Notes: a model not told the origin generated them from the letters alone. DNA of 64,000 bases from Rubellicoccus peritrichatus (GCF_033100135.1 NZ_CP136920.1:2093501-2157500), one strand, 5' to 3'; numbered from the stretch's first letter, positions 1 to 10,288 are shown. Translations and numbers: made by a program.

Positions 1-1531
1 GGGAGACAACATAGACAAGTTCATCAATGAGTCGTATTCTTCGAATGCTATTAAGATTATTAAACCCGGCGACATCATCTCGTATCACTGAGACCAGTTG
101 AGGCGATGCAGGCGTTGAGATATCGATGATATTGAGTGCACCCTCATTGAAGGCTGCGACATAGGCATAGTCACCAGCAATCTCTACGTCCGTGGCCGTC
201 CAGAGGAAATCGAAACCGCCACTTCCGTCCACTACACTACTAACGAGCTGCGGAGACGCTGGATTTGATATATCAATAATGTTTAAAGAATCATCCCCAA
301 ATGCAGTTGCATACAAAAGGTCCCCGGAAACTTTAAGGTCGATTACGAAACCTAGATTATTGAATCCATTCACACCATCTCGGATAACGCCGATTAGTTG
401 CGGACTCGCTGGGCCCGAAATATCTACGATCGAAATAGCTCCATCAGATACGCCTGCCACATAAAGCAGATCGTCATCAATCTCAGAATTGAAGCACCCT
501 GACAAGAAATCAAAGCCACCCACACCGTCTTGGATTTTCGAGACGAAGCTAGGGTTTGTCGGATCACTCACATCAATAATAGTTAGTGCGCTATCCGCAA
601 AAGAGCTGACGTAAGCATAATCACCTTCAATTTCGATGCCCCGGACATCTGCTAAACTATCAAAATCAGCACTGTCTCCATCTTCAATCCTCGCTACCTC
701 AACTGGTCCAATGCCGCCAAGGTCACTCACATCAAAAATAATTAAACCGATGGTCGTTCCGAAGTAGGCATAACCGCCACTGACTTCGATAATTCTTGTC
801 GCGCCTAAAGGAGCCGTCGCAAAAGAACCATCTAATATCTCAGCGCGATTGCTTAGCCCTTGAAGTGTACCATCATACCCAGTGTTGCTATTAATATGTA
901 GGGCAGCATCTGGAGTGTTCCCGCTCAAGCCAACACCCAAACCGGAACTGCCATCCAGGATAGTATTCACCGCATTGGATAGATCCACATTGGTGACGCC
1001 ACCATCGATTGAAAGAGCACCTCCATTAACACTAAGCGTTTGCAGCTCGTTCGTGGGGTCTGAGTCGGCGTCATTGACGCTCACTCCGGTAGCCAAGCTG
1101 TCGGCCACTGTCGCGCGGTGCGCATGAGCCACCGGAAGAATTGGAACGCTATCAATTGAGCTGAAGGTTCCCGGTGCACCTGTTTCGCTATACCAGACTT
1201 GGAGGATCAGGTTATCATTGCTCCAGACTGTTGATGGGATCGCCGCGTTTGATGCACCGCCTTCGCCCAACGTGACATTGAACAATCCATTGGTGATCGC
1301 GATGACATGGCTCGTCGATGGCTCGGAACCCGTCGTCGAGGTCAAGTCGTTAGACCAATAACTGACCGTTGGCGTCGTCGCATGATCGACGATGGCAAAC
1401 TTGAAGTGATGGCTTCCAGTGGGCAGCGAACCGTTGTTCGAGATGCGACCTTGGTAGGGCAAGGTGCTTGGGATCGCGCCGATGGCAGTGGCGCAACACA
1501 GTAGGTAGACGATAGTGAGTATCGTTTTCAT
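1..1531 (-). CDS. LVIVD-repeat secreted protein, 3' end outside window
   Basis: This minus-strand frame opens at the ATG ending at 1531 and stays open to the window edge, about 510 codons. The N-terminus (MKTILTIVYLLCCATAIGA) is a Sec signal peptide. After a region resembling the tail-fibre/'YQGRISNNG' type leader of many Verrucomicrobia and Planctomycetes secreted proteins, the chain turns into repeats of about 50 residues with the pattern ‘GDYAYV…..L.IIDISNPASPQLV’, typical of LVIVD beta-propeller blades. At least four repeats are visible. The family is extracellular and of unknown substrate. No catalytic residues are recognised. The C-terminus and any anchor lie beyond the window. Several small plus-strand frames inside it are shadows. 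Confidence 0.85.
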   Translation of the reverse strand, partial: MKTILTIVYLLCCATAIGAIPSTLPYQGRISNNGSLPTGSHHFKFAIVDHATTPTVSYWSNDLTSTTGSEPSTSHVIAITNGLFNVTLGEGGASNAAIPSTVWSNDNLILQVWYSETGAPGTFSSIDSVPILPVAHAHRATVADSLATGVSVNDADSDPTNELQTLSVNGGALSIDGGVTNVDLSNAVNTILDGSSGLGVGLSGNTPDAALHINSNTGYDGTLQGLSNRAEILDGSFATAPLGATRIIEVSGGYAYFGTTIGLIIFDVSDLGGIGPVEVARIEDGDSADFDSLADVRGIEIEGDYAYVSSFADSALTIIDVSDPTNPSFVSKIQDGVGGFDFLSGCFNSEIDDDLLYVAGVSDGAISIVDISGPASPQLIGVIRDGVNGFNNLGFVIDLKVSGDLLYATAFGDDSLNIIDISNPASPQLVSSVVDGSGGFDFLWTATDVEIAGDYAYVAAFNEGALNIIDISTPASPQLVSVIRDDVAGFNNLNSIRRIRLIDELVYVVS

Positions 1532-1715
1532 TGTTTGATCTAGGTCTTGGTTCTTAAACATTCAGGTTGTGTTCCTGAAATTAGGCAAAGCACAGCCTGG
1601 CGTTGAAACGAGCCGCTTGTGTCGACTGGCGTTTCAGCTTAGGAAAAACGGTGCGATGAGATTATATTTTGTTAGATGTTAATAGTGGTATTTTAGAAGT
1701 TCTAGTGAGTGAAAA

Positions 1716-2675
1716 TTAAAGATTGTTGAAGGCGACATCAACCAGACCAAACCTTGTCGCACTGATCGGAGTCGCATCGCGCCAAACTTCGGTTACAGTG
1801 CCATCTGGATTGTCTGTATTGTAGACCAGCACTCCATTAGCGACTCCATTGGCGACCGGAACGTCATCGCCAAATCGAACTGCGAAAGAAAGGCTCGTGG
1901 GCAAGTCTTTACGCCTGTTGATCTCCAGCCCAAGGTATCGCTGATTATTATGTTCAACAACAACGCTTGCGGCTGCTCCCGAAGTGTTCAGCTGTGTTGG
2001 GTCTAAGTCGAAAAAGTAGTAGAAGTAATTCTCTCGTCGCCCATCGATTGAAAGCGCCATCGGATCAGCATTCGTTGAACCTGCGGGATAATACTGAAGT
2101 TGCCAGTCGTCAGGAATGCCATCTCCCGCGAAATTGTATGGAGCGGTAGAAAAGTTGTCCGCAATGGTATTGAGAACCGTCAGGTCGCGGCTCGCGGTTT
2201 TGCCGAACCAGGTAACCGAAACTGGCGCTATCGTATCTAGGCCGACCACGTCTGCTTGTAGCAAGCCAGCACTCAAATTAGCGATAGCGGGACTCGTCTC
2301 GGTCCAGTTTGCCTGGTCGGTCACCTCGTAAAACGTGCCGTCTTGATTTATCGTGTGTGCTTCCAACTGCACACTGCCGGTTTCCGGCACTTCAGCGAGC
2401 CCAGCACCTACTACATCTATGTTGACAAAAGCAGCGTCGTAACGCTGTGCAATGTAGCCGGACCTAAGCTCTTGGACGCCCACATTTGAAAAACTAATAA
2501 GGGGTGCAACCGAGCTTTGTAGTTCGGTCAATGATAGTGAATTTAAACTACCAGAATAAAAACTACTGCTTACTAGCGAAGCAGCGGTGAGGCATCCAGG
2601 GGATGCCAGGATGCTGGCAAGCAGCATCCTCAGGACGACGTCGCGATTGCACGGCGCCTGAATTGATGAGTTCAT
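1716..2675 (-). CDS. secreted protein with calcium-motif-like segment, function unknown
   Basis: A 319-residue protein lying directly upstream of the LVIVD gene on the same strand, with a 184-bp gap. The start is uncertain. The first 30 residues contain a hydrophobic stretch (VVLRMLLASILASPGCLTAA) that could be a signal peptide. The middle has an immunoglobulin-like 'TISPVSVTWFG'-type segment and then a DGIPDDWQLQYYP motif, the DG.PDDW signature that often precedes the C-terminal part of Verrucomicrobia extracellular proteins. The C-terminus resembles the tail seen on such proteins (residues about 240-319). I do not recognise an enzymatic domain. It is probably secreted or surface-associated, possibly co-expressed with the neighbour downstream. 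Confidence 0.65.
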   Translation of the reverse strand: MNSSIQAPCNRDVVLRMLLASILASPGCLTAASLVSSSFYSGSLNSLSLTELQSSVAPLISFSNVGVQELRSGYIAQRYDAAFVNIDVVGAGLAEVPETGSVQLEAHTINQDGTFYEVTDQANWTETSPAIANLSAGLLQADVVGLDTIAPVSVTWFGKTASRDLTVLNTIADNFSTAPYNFAGDGIPDDWQLQYYPAGSTNADPMALSIDGRRENYFYYFFDLDPTQLNTSGAAASVVVEHNNQRYLGLEINRRKDLPTSLSFAVRFGDDVPVANGVANGVLVYNTDNPDGTVTEVWRDATPISATRFGLVDVAFNNL

Positions 2676-3519
2676 GGGTATTGTCTAGCAAGAGTGGAGT
2701 GGGTATTATTGTTGGTTCGTACATGTATACGTAAGTTTTGGAGGATCGTCCGGCTTGTGCGCCTGGCGGAGTAATTAAGTCGCTTTTACCAAACCTTTTA
2801 GCTACAGTAAGAACCTGGTTCCCAGGTGATTCATACACGCTTTGCCGTAGCACCGAGCTACTGCATTCGGTGTATGTTCTAAATGGGATAATCATGGTTT
2901 TGGGTCGTACGCTAAATGGTCGTAACGCTTCTTATTTGTTTTTGCTCCAGAATTGCGTTAATAAACATTTTCTGAACAAGAACAAATTCATCTTCTCCAA
3001 TAATCGGACTATTTGTATGTTTATTAATACAGTATTTGTAAAAAAAAGGCCTATATGCAATTCCCTGCAGGATAGAAACTTTTTCCACTTAGGGCACATG
3101 TAATTACACTCAAATAAGAGGGGCTTTGTGCCTAGGTTAGGCGCTATCAGGGCAGTTTACTCAAATTTTGGAAAAACTGATTCAAACTAGAGTAGCGTAT
3201 GCTAAATCGGATGAGAAATTTGTTGTATTCGGCAGACTTATTGCCCCAAAAATACATTAACGATGAATGACTTGAAACGTCCAAACCGATGCCTTGATTC
3301 CACTTGGCTGATTGTGATCTTAAAGATAGGATTTCGTCATCGCAATAATCGCCTCTCGAATGTGATCGAGTAATGAGTTAGCCGATGATTGCTTCAATTG
3401 CTGTTTTTAGATTTTAAGGAATTTTCGTCCATTTGTCGATGATACGAGCCAGACGAGGACAGGCTGTGTCAGTCGTTTGTGTGTCTATTTGTGAGTTTTT
3501 GACTGATCGATTGCTGGAG
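2676..3519. other. gene-free interval
   Basis: About 840 bp without a convincing gene. It is noticeably AT-rich around 2930-3060. A plus-strand frame at 2738-3103 has no recognisable signature and an unlikely composition. A minus-strand frame at 2563-2895 overlaps the start of the secreted gene. The interval must contain the promoter of the minus-strand gene ending at 2675. No tRNA, CRISPR or insertion sequence was seen. Confidence 0.5.
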
Positions 3520-3583
3520 GAACATTGATTATCAATGCCTTGCGACGACTCTTTCCCGGGTTCGACTCCCGCCACCTCCACCA
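3520..3583 (+). other. tmRNA/tRNA 3'-end-like fragment, possible attachment site
   Basis: The sequence ends in a T-arm (GGG-TTCGACT-CCC) followed by an acceptor strand CACCTCC, a discriminator A and CCA at 3581-3583, which is how bacterial tmRNA genes end. Upstream, GGAGG at about 3525 could pair with CCTCC, but there is no D-arm or anticodon arm, and no tmRNA body or peptide-tag frame precedes it. It therefore looks like a displaced 3' end, as left when an element integrates into the gene. The carbohydrate cluster starting at 3713 would be the integrated DNA. No second copy occurs in the window, so the other junction is not visible. Confidence 0.4.
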
Positions 3584-3712
3584 GTTTTAGGGGCGCCTAG
3601 AATACACTTCGAATAGTTGTTAAGTATATTCATCTTGATATGTGTTTACGTCGGTGCAATTTCTGTGTGTCGTGTTTGCATCACAGCTACGTTGAAACTT
3701 TGACACGCTACA

Positions 3713-5425
3713 ATGTATAAAGATAATCCGGCTATGCACATAATGGACTGGCTTATTGTTGCGATTTACTTCTTTGGTCTGGTTTGGATCGTTAAGCGAT
3801 CATCTGGCCATATGGAGTCGACTTCCGATTATTTTCTCGCCGGTCGTCATGCGAGTTGGTTTGTTGTTGGTGCTTCGCTTTTTGCATCTAATATTGGTTC
3901 TGAGCACATTGTTGGGCTTGCTGGCAATGGTGCCTCTTCCGGGATGGCAATGGCCCACTGGGAGCTGCATGCCTGGGTAATGGTTCTCTTGGCCTGGGTT
4001 TTTGTGCCATTCTATTACCGCAGTGGGGTATTTACCATGCCGGAGTTTCTTGAGCGTCGTTTTGATTCGAGAACCCGTTGGGTGCTTTCAATTGTCAGTT
4101 TGCTGGCCTATGTTTTTACGAAGGTTTCGGTCACGGTCTATGCGGGAGCTCTTGTCTTTATGACCTTACTGCCGGATACTTTTGGAACGCCTGAGAATGC
4201 TTTCTGGGTTGGAGCGATCACGACAGTGGTGTTGACTGGGATTTACACCGTTTTTGGTGGTTTACGTGCGGTGTTATACACTGAAGTAGCCCAAAGTGTG
4301 GTGCTGCTTCTTGGCTCCTTCTTTATTACCTGGTTCGGGCTGAGCAAGCTGGGAGGATGGGGTGAGTTGCAGGCTGCGGCAACTGATGCAAAGGAGCAAT
4401 TTGCATTTTGGCGTCCGCTGGTTCATGACGGTTTGCCGTGGTGGAAGAATGGAGACTTTCCCTGGCTTGGCATTCTTATCGCTTCGCCGGTTATTGGTAT
4501 CTGGTATTGGTGTACGGATCAGTACATTGTGCAGCGGACTTTGGCTGCTAAGGATTTGAAGTCGGCCCGGCGCGGTGCTCTTTTTGGGGGCTTTCTGAAG
4601 GTCTGGCCTGTGATGATTTTCCTGGTTCCCGGTATGATTGGTTGGGCCTTACACCACAAAGGAATCATTTCAATCCCATTGCGGGTTGAGGGTGGCATTG
4701 ATGGTGATCGGGTGTTTGCAACGATGGTTGCAGAGTTGCTTCCGGTTGGCTTGCGTGGACTTGTGGTGGCTGGGCTAATGTCAGCCTTGATGAGTTCGCT
4801 GGCCTCTCTTTTTAATTCGTGCGCCACACTTTTTACTGTGGATATCTATGAAAAACTGAAGCCAGGCCAGACTGAGAAGCATTACGTTTTTGTCGGGCGG
4901 CTGGCCACGGTTTGCGTGGTAATTGCTGGCTTGATATGGATTCCAATCATGAAAGGTATGGCCGGCGGCGGCATTTATAAATACTTGCAAGGGGTGCAGG
5001 GCTATTTAGCTCCCCCGATTACAGCAGTATTTTTGTTGGGCTTGTTTTGGCGCCGGATTAACGCAAACGGAGCTTTCTGGGGGTTGATCTCTGGTTTTGT
5101 GCTGGGAATGGCCAAGCTTTCGATTGAGGCCATTGTTTCCGCTCAAGGTATTACCGATGGTCCTCTTGCCGATATTGCCCAGTTTAATTTTCTGTACTAT
5201 TCAGGTGTGTTATTTTTAATTAGCATTATATTGGTGATCAGTATTTCGATGATGACCTCTGCTCCTGATGAATCCAAAATCAAGGGTATTACATGGGCTG
5301 GGCTTTCTGGTGAAGATCGTATCGCTATCCGTGAGAGTTGGGATAAGTGGGACATCCTTGGGACTCTGATCGTGTTGGGGCTCGTGATTGGCATGTATCT
5401 CTATTTCAGTTTCTGGTTGGGTTAG
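3713..5425 (+). CDS. sodium:solute symporter, SGLT type
   Basis: A 570-residue polytopic inner-membrane protein of the solute:sodium symporter (SSS) family, importing a sugar or related solute with sodium. The region around residues 55-66 (SLFASNIGSEHIVG) and the later TMPEFLERRF motif are characteristic of the SGLT branch. About 14 hydrophobic segments are spread along the chain, with the YKYLQGVQGYLAPPI and RRINANGAFWGL segments in the second half. An in-frame ATG at 3734 is an alternative start. The 3' end overlaps the convergent AraC gene by 4 bp. With the GH2 enzyme beyond it, it probably imports the GH2 product. Confidence 0.93.
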   Translation: MYKDNPAMHIMDWLIVAIYFFGLVWIVKRSSGHMESTSDYFLAGRHASWFVVGASLFASNIGSEHIVGLAGNGASSGMAMAHWELHAWVMVLLAWVFVPFYYRSGVFTMPEFLERRFDSRTRWVLSIVSLLAYVFTKVSVTVYAGALVFMTLLPDTFGTPENAFWVGAITTVVLTGIYTVFGGLRAVLYTEVAQSVVLLLGSFFITWFGLSKLGGWGELQAAATDAKEQFAFWRPLVHDGLPWWKNGDFPWLGILIASPVIGIWYWCTDQYIVQRTLAAKDLKSARRGALFGGFLKVWPVMIFLVPGMIGWALHHKGIISIPLRVEGGIDGDRVFATMVAELLPVGLRGLVVAGLMSALMSSLASLFNSCATLFTVDIYEKLKPGQTEKHYVFVGRLATVCVVIAGLIWIPIMKGMAGGGIYKYLQGVQGYLAPPITAVFLLGLFWRRINANGAFWGLISGFVLGMAKLSIEAIVSAQGITDGPLADIAQFNFLYYSGVLFLISIILVISISMMTSAPDESKIKGITWAGLSGEDRIAIRESWDKWDILGTLIVLGLVIGMYLYFSFWLG

Positions 5426-6249
5426 AGGGCTTCCTTAAGTTGCTGACGGTAGGCATTCGGGGTTATGCCCATGATTGATTTGAATAACTTGGAAAAATGA
5501 AATCCGTCGCTACAGCCGAAGCAGTCAGCCAGCTGTTCATTGGATAAGGCTGATCGTGTCATCATCAAGGCAGCTTGCTCCATGAGGTGCTTTCTTCGGT
5601 ATTGTGCCGGTGCGATATCAAAGTGAGCACGAAATGCTTTGCGCCAGGTTTCATAACTGCATCCACATTCGGCTGCCAATATATTCCAGTCCGGCGTTTG
5701 CGCGGATGGCCATGATTGGAGGTGATGTTTACTGGCTTCAAGACGTTCTTGAAAAGACCAATCTTGCTGGTCTGCTGCATTTATATCATTTAGTAATAGA
5801 TGTATCTTAGCTAAAGTGGATACTGCTTCAGCATGGTTGCGGGGTGAGCTTTTCAATATACGGCTCCAGCGCGGAAACCAGATATTCGGATCTCCCAAAT
5901 GAAAGACAGGTCTTTCTTTCAAGGCTCGCTTGGTCCACTGTTGGAATGGCTCTCCTTTGAAGCAAAGATAGAGCTCTGTCCATGTGTCGCCCTGTTCGCA
6001 TCCGTACATGTGCTTAACACCAGGGGTTACCCAAATACAGTCACCTGCACGTAAGCGTATATCATGGCCTTGCTCATCCCGGTAGCGCCCACCTCCTTCA
6101 ATCAGAATACTGAAAGAAAAGAATTCCAATCGTCTGAACTCTTCCATCCAAATTTGCTCCGTATATAGGCTGCCACAGTAGACTAGTGTTCCGAGTGGAG
6201 TTTCTATGTCGATCCAGTTTATAATACGGTTTTCTCGTGGGATATTCAT
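5422..6249 (-). CDS. AraC family transcriptional regulator with cupin sensor
   Basis: A 275-residue regulator. Residues about 10-150 form a cupin-like sugar-sensing domain (LRAGDCIWVTPGVKHMYG). Residues about 170-275 form the double helix-turn-helix of the AraC family, ending in the signature NEQLADCFGCSDGFHFSKLF followed by GITPNAYRQQ. It is transcribed away from the GH2 gene across a 123-bp intergenic region carrying a perfect 9-bp inverted repeat, and converges on the symporter gene. The arrangement suggests that it controls the GH2 gene, and probably the symporter, in response to a sugar. Confidence 0.9.
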   Translation of the reverse strand: MNIPRENRIINWIDIETPLGTLVYCGSLYTEQIWMEEFRRLEFFSFSILIEGGGRYRDEQGHDIRLRAGDCIWVTPGVKHMYGCEQGDTWTELYLCFKGEPFQQWTKRALKERPVFHLGDPNIWFPRWSRILKSSPRNHAEAVSTLAKIHLLLNDINAADQQDWSFQERLEASKHHLQSWPSAQTPDWNILAAECGCSYETWRKAFRAHFDIAPAQYRRKHLMEQAALMMTRSALSNEQLADCFGCSDGFHFSKLFKSIMGITPNAYRQQLKEAL

Positions 6250-6257
6250 GACGTGTC

Positions 6258-6290
6258 AGGTTTTGGGATCCATTTTTAATACCAAAACCT
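6258..6290. promoter_or_regulatory. perfect inverted repeat in divergent promoter, candidate operator
   Basis: AGGTTTTGG (6258-6266) and CCAAAACCT (6282-6290) are exact reverse complements separated by 15 bp, about 8 bp upstream of the AraC gene start and about 80 bp upstream of the GH2 start. The position between divergent regulator and target genes suits a binding site. Which protein binds is inference. Confidence 0.45.
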
Positions 6291-6372
6291 ACATGGCTGA
6301 GTCCATTGCGTCTATACACATTTTTCCTATTAATGTTATCATGTTCCGCTTTCTTTTTCGGAAATCAGAATT

Positions 6373-8754
6373 ATGTCGCAACAAGCTATTAAGGCCGTGA
6401 CTGAGATTGATCTCAGTGGAAATCATTGGAAGATGCAGGGCATTCGTCCCGGCGCTGGTATTGAGCAGGGTTTCCCAGAGATGGCATCGGAGTATCAGGG
6501 CACTTTTTTCAACTGGAATCAGGCCACAGTGCCTGGTGACGTATACACCGACCTGCAACGTAATGGTGAGATTGATGATCCCTATTTTGGCCGCAATTTC
6601 GGTAAGGCGAAATGGGTGCAGGAACTGGAGTTCTGGTATTTCACAAAATTCAATGCTCCTAAATCGATGGAGGGCAGGCGCCTTAGCATCACCTTTGAAG
6701 GCGTTGATTACAGCTGTGAAGCATGGCTCAACGGCCACTATCTTGGTTCCCATGAAGGTATGTTTTCGAAATTTGAATGCGATATCACAGATGTTGTTCG
6801 TTTCGATGAATGGTATGAGGGTTGCAATATTTTGATGGTAAAGCTCGACCCTCCGCCAAGAAATCACCGGCAGGTGGCCGGGCGTAAGTTCTGTTTTGGC
6901 GGTGATTATATGCCGGATGTTGTGCCTTTTGGGATATGGCGCCCGGTCAAGTTGAGAGCGACTGGAGACATCCGGATTGAAGCGACGCGTGTCGAGTCCA
7001 GGTTGGATGGTGCCGATGCCATTGTTTGCGTTGAAGTCGAGTTACATAATCCGTTAGATGCAGATGTTGGGGTTGGCCTGGACGCAGTGCTTCAAGGTGA
7101 GAATTTTGGCTCGCAGCGATACGACAAGCAACTGACGGTTAGAGCGTCATCGGGTTTATCATACCATAACTTTGAGATGCAGGTTAAGCAGGCGAAACTT
7201 TGGTGGCCCTGGGATATGGGGGAGCAGCATCTCTACCAGCTGGACCTTACTGCCCAATATAATGGAACTATTGAAGACAGTCGTAGTGAGGTGATTGGCA
7301 TCCGGGAAATCGCGATGGAAATGAATCCCGGTTTCACTGAGGACGAGGTGGAATACCCGTGGACTTTTGTCATCAATGGTAAACCGGCCTTTTTACGTTC
7401 AGCTTGTTGGGGTGGGCAGCCGTCGATGCTCTACGGCCGTAATACTGACGAAAAGTATCGCGCCCGGCTTGAGATGGTGCTCGAGGCGAACATCAATAAC
7501 CTGCGCATCTTTGGCTGGCATCCACCCGAAGTTCCTTACTTCTATGAACTGTGTGACCGGCTTGGGATTACGGTATGGACGAATTTCAGTTTCGCTACTC
7601 AGGCATACTCTGCAGCTCCTCAGTATCTGGAGCCTGCGGTTGAAGAATGTGTTGAGATTGTGAAGGACCGCCGCAACCACCCATCCTGCATCTTTTTCAT
7701 GGGTGGTGAGGAAGTTTATTTTTCTCAAGCTCATGTCGAGAGTGGCAATAAGCAAATCATGCAGGCGATTGGCGCTGCGCTGGAACACGTCACCAATATT
7801 CCTTATGGTGACGCATCGCCATTAAGTGGTGAGTTTGGTCAGGCGCTTGGTTATAAACCCAAAGAGTCTTCTCACGCCAACGAACACTATTATGCTGCGG
7901 GTTTGAATCTGATGGAGGAATACTACACTGCACTGGATTACTGTGTTATTCCCGAACTTACGGCTGCTTCTGCACCTGCGGTTGAAAGCCTGCGCAAATT
8001 TATCCCGGAAGATGAATTATGGCCTATGGGGCCGAGTTGGGGTTATCATTGGGCGGATATCGACATTTTGAAAAACCTTAATGTGGAAGTCTTTGGAGAC
8101 GAGTGCACGGGATCACTTGAGGAATTTGTAGAAGCCACTCAGATCGCTCAGGGGATGATTTTTCAATTTGCTCTTGAGCACTTCCGTCGTCGCAAACCAC
8201 GTGTGAGTGCGGTTGCCCTTTGTCATTTCATGACGCATATGCCCGATATCAAGTGGGGCATTATTGATTACTATGGAAACAAAAAGCTTTCCTTTGATGA
8301 CGTGGCTCGTGCTTATCAGCCGCTGCTCGTCAGCCTGGAGTACAGTAAACGGCGTTGGCTTCCAGGTGAAAAATTCACTGCTGGTCTTTTTATCGTTAAC
8401 GACTTTCACCAGGACTACAGAAATCTTCTGCTGAGCTGGAAGATCACAGACAGTGAAGGACAATGCGTCTTGGAGGATAGTATGTCTGTTGATGTTGAAA
8501 CAAACAGCTCTTGTGAGTTTCAACAGTTGCAATGGAAGGTTGATGGAGTTGAAAACGCACAGTTCGTTGTGTCAATGCGTCTGGAAACTCCAGAAGGAGA
8601 GCTTCTCAGTTGCAATCATCACACTCTCTTAATTGGTGATCAGAAGAAGGCGAAAGAGATGCTGTTCAAGCGATGGCAAAATACTGTTGAGCGTAAGGAC
8701 ATGCATGGGAAAAGCTACTATCGTTATTTTCCGGAACTGCAGAACTTTGAATAA
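6373..8754 (+). CDS. glycoside hydrolase family 2-like, beta-mannosidase type
   Basis: A 793-residue protein with the GH2 layout: a jelly-roll sugar-binding domain (about 1-190, with [15 protein letters not shown]), an immunoglobulin-like domain (about 200-315, with [16 protein letters not shown]) and a TIM barrel (about 320-640). It most resembles the beta-mannosidase/glucosaminidase branch. No signal peptide is visible, so it is probably cytoplasmic or periplasmic by other means. The usual acid/base site (N-E after GG) reads FMGGEEVYF at about 442-450, with the Asn replaced. The nucleophile region reads VFGDECTG at about 573-580 instead of SE[FY]G. Activity may therefore be altered. It is flanked by a divergent AraC gene and a downstream convergent gene. 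Confidence 0.85.
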   Translation: MSQQAIKAVTEIDLSGNHWKMQGIRPGAGIEQGFPEMASEYQGTFFNWNQATVPGDVYTDLQRNGEIDDPYFGRNFGKAKWVQELEFWYFTKFNAPKSMEGRRLSITFEGVDYSCEAWLNGHYLGSHEGMFSKFECDITDVVRFDEWYEGCNILMVKLDPPPRNHRQVAGRKFCFGGDYMPDVVPFGIWRPVKLRATGDIRIEATRVESRLDGADAIVCVEVELHNPLDADVGVGLDAVLQGENFGSQRYDKQLTVRASSGLSYHNFEMQVKQAKLWWPWDMGEQHLYQLDLTAQYNGTIEDSRSEVIGIREIAMEMNPGFTEDEVEYPWTFVINGKPAFLRSACWGGQPSMLYGRNTDEKYRARLEMVLEANINNLRIFGWHPPEVPYFYELCDRLGITVWTNFSFATQAYSAAPQYLEPAVEECVEIVKDRRNHPSCIFFMGGEEVYFSQAHVESGNKQIMQAIGAALEHVTNIPYGDASPLSGEFGQALGYKPKESSHANEHYYAAGLNLMEEYYTALDYCVIPELTAASAPAVESLRKFIPEDELWPMGPSWGYHWADIDILKNLNVEVFGDECTGSLEEFVEATQIAQGMIFQFALEHFRRRKPRVSAVALCHFMTHMPDIKWGIIDYYGNKKLSFDDVARAYQPLLVSLEYSKRRWLPGEKFTAGLFIVNDFHQDYRNLLLSWKITDSEGQCVLEDSMSVDVETNSSCEFQQLQWKVDGVENAQFVVSMRLETPEGELLSCNHHTLLIGDQKKAKEMLFKRWQNTVERKDMHGKSYYRYFPELQNFE

Positions 8755-8826
8755 GAGACCTCTTACAGGGATTCGGTTCGTTTCTAAAAGATGGTAGGCA
8801 CAATGATTTGTGCTGGGTAACTGGTT

Positions 8827-10242
8827 TTACTCTACAGCGGGTAAGACTAAATCCATCTGGTTGCTTTCAGCGACTACTTGCGAAAGCAGCCTGTTCTTTT
8901 CATGCCGAGTTAGTAACGGGTCTCCTTCGATTGCTTCATAGACTGCACTGGAATCAACCTCATGCCACACTCTTGCGGCATAACGCATCAATCCGTAACG
9001 GGACTTTTCGTCCATACTTGCGGCGAGGTAAAAGGCAATATCCGGAGAGTGCTTCACCATTGGATAAACTGCACCATTGATTGCCTGTTGATGCTCAGGC
9101 GAACCATACAGGCTGGTTATCCAGTTCGCTACGCCGACTGGATCCTGCGTTGCCCATGCAATAGCAACTTCTTTTGCTGCATCAGGACGTGCTTCTTCTG
9201 GAAAACGATGAAGAGAGTTTGCGGCTGCAACAGGATCTTCGTTGGCAATCTGGACGGCAACATTCCTGAGCAAGCTGGCCTGAGTTTCGCCATTAGTTTT
9301 GAGGACATATTGAAACGCGCCTTCAAGGTCAACTTCGAGCCATGCATTGACAGCCTCAGCAAGTGCCTGGGTCCTGGCTTTTTCGTCAGCCAATTGTCCA
9401 GCCCATGCCAGGGCTTCGCCTATGTTACTCTCGGCTAGCAAATGGGAGTATTGGCACGCTAAGGCAGTTTTTTGACTTCCTGTAACCATGGCTTCGATTA
9501 TATGGCCGGCCTCAGCGGGTTCCTGCTGCATGTATTGGACCATGACTATCCCATATAAATCCTGTAGACTACGATCAACAGGTTGTGTTTCGATCCAGTC
9601 GAATACAGAGGATGCATCGGTTTGCGCCCATGTTTCTACAACTTTGGAAAGAGTCAGGTCGCGGCCATAACCATAAGGAAGAGCTTCCGCTGCCTGAATG
9701 GCACCTATCGGATCGACTTTTGCGTATCCGGAATAAATAGATGCGATTAAAATATCCTGTTTGTCTTTGCTTTCGATTTCCTGAACCCAATTCAGCGCTG
9801 CATCAAGATCCGTTCTGGCCAGGTTTCCAAGGGCTATCGCCAGAAAATCAAGACGCCCTTTTGATGGTTCCATTTCCATAGCGTAAGCAACCGCTGCTAT
9901 TGGATCGTCTTCCGCCCAATATTGTATAAGCAGTTCCAGAAGGTCGTGACTATAAGTGTTGGTAGTCGAGTCTAATTTATTGGCGATACTTTTAGGATTC
10001 GCTTCATGGATGAGATTAATTATGCTCTGATCCAAGTGGTTACCAGGCTGATATGTGCTGGTTTTGCCTGAATCTGACTTCATCTCATCCGTCGATGCGA
10101 TCGCTTCGAATTGATGAATGTTCAGTGAGTGCTCGGATGTGCTGCGCCCTTTCTCTCGGCCCCAATAATGCCCTACGCCGGTCCCTGCAATAAAGCACAC
10201 AATCGCGATGCCGGCAATAATCTGCCAATGTTTTAAGCTCAT
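8827..10242 (-). CDS. membrane-anchored helical-repeat protein
   Basis: A 471-residue protein with a single N-terminal transmembrane segment (about 7-26, IIAGIAIVCFIAGTGVGHYWG-like) and then about ten repeats of 33-38 residues in which the core 'W...DP.AA..W' recurs (for example AIAWATQDPVGVANW and LARTDLDAALNWVQ). Such W-x-D-P repeats form TPR/HEAT-like helical arrays and are frequent in Verrucomicrobiota and Planctomycetota. The array probably faces the periplasm and mediates protein contacts. No enzymatic motif is seen. It is convergent with the GH2 gene. Confidence 0.75.
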   Translation of the reverse strand: MSLKHWQIIAGIAIVCFIAGTGVGHYWGREKGRSTSEHSLNIHQFEAIASTDEMKSDSGKTSTYQPGNHLDQSIINLIHEANPKSIANKLDSTTNTYSHDLLELLIQYWAEDDPIAAVAYAMEMEPSKGRLDFLAIALGNLARTDLDAALNWVQEIESKDKQDILIASIYSGYAKVDPIGAIQAAEALPYGYGRDLTLSKVVETWAQTDASSVFDWIETQPVDRSLQDLYGIVMVQYMQQEPAEAGHIIEAMVTGSQKTALACQYSHLLAESNIGEALAWAGQLADEKARTQALAEAVNAWLEVDLEGAFQYVLKTNGETQASLLRNVAVQIANEDPVAAANSLHRFPEEARPDAAKEVAIAWATQDPVGVANWITSLYGSPEHQQAINGAVYPMVKHSPDIAFYLAASMDEKSRYGLMRYAARVWHEVDSSAVYEAIEGDPLLTRHEKNRLLSQVVAESNQMDLVLPAVE

Positions 10243-10288
10243 GTCGTAATGCAGTTCGGGTGAGGCTGTCGGTTCATTTCAGGGTAAG

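Noticed and set aside
2563..2895. A 110-codon minus-strand frame overlapping the start of the 319-residue gene
   Set aside because: Overlaps the better-supported gene in another frame and has no recognisable domain.
2738..3103. A 121-codon plus-strand frame
   Set aside because: No signature, no coding-like pattern, lies over AT-rich promoter DNA of the minus-strand gene.
8754..8772. Short hairpin TAAGAG-AC-CTCTTA after GH2
   Set aside because: Six-pair stem with a 2-nt loop and no T-run; too weak to call.
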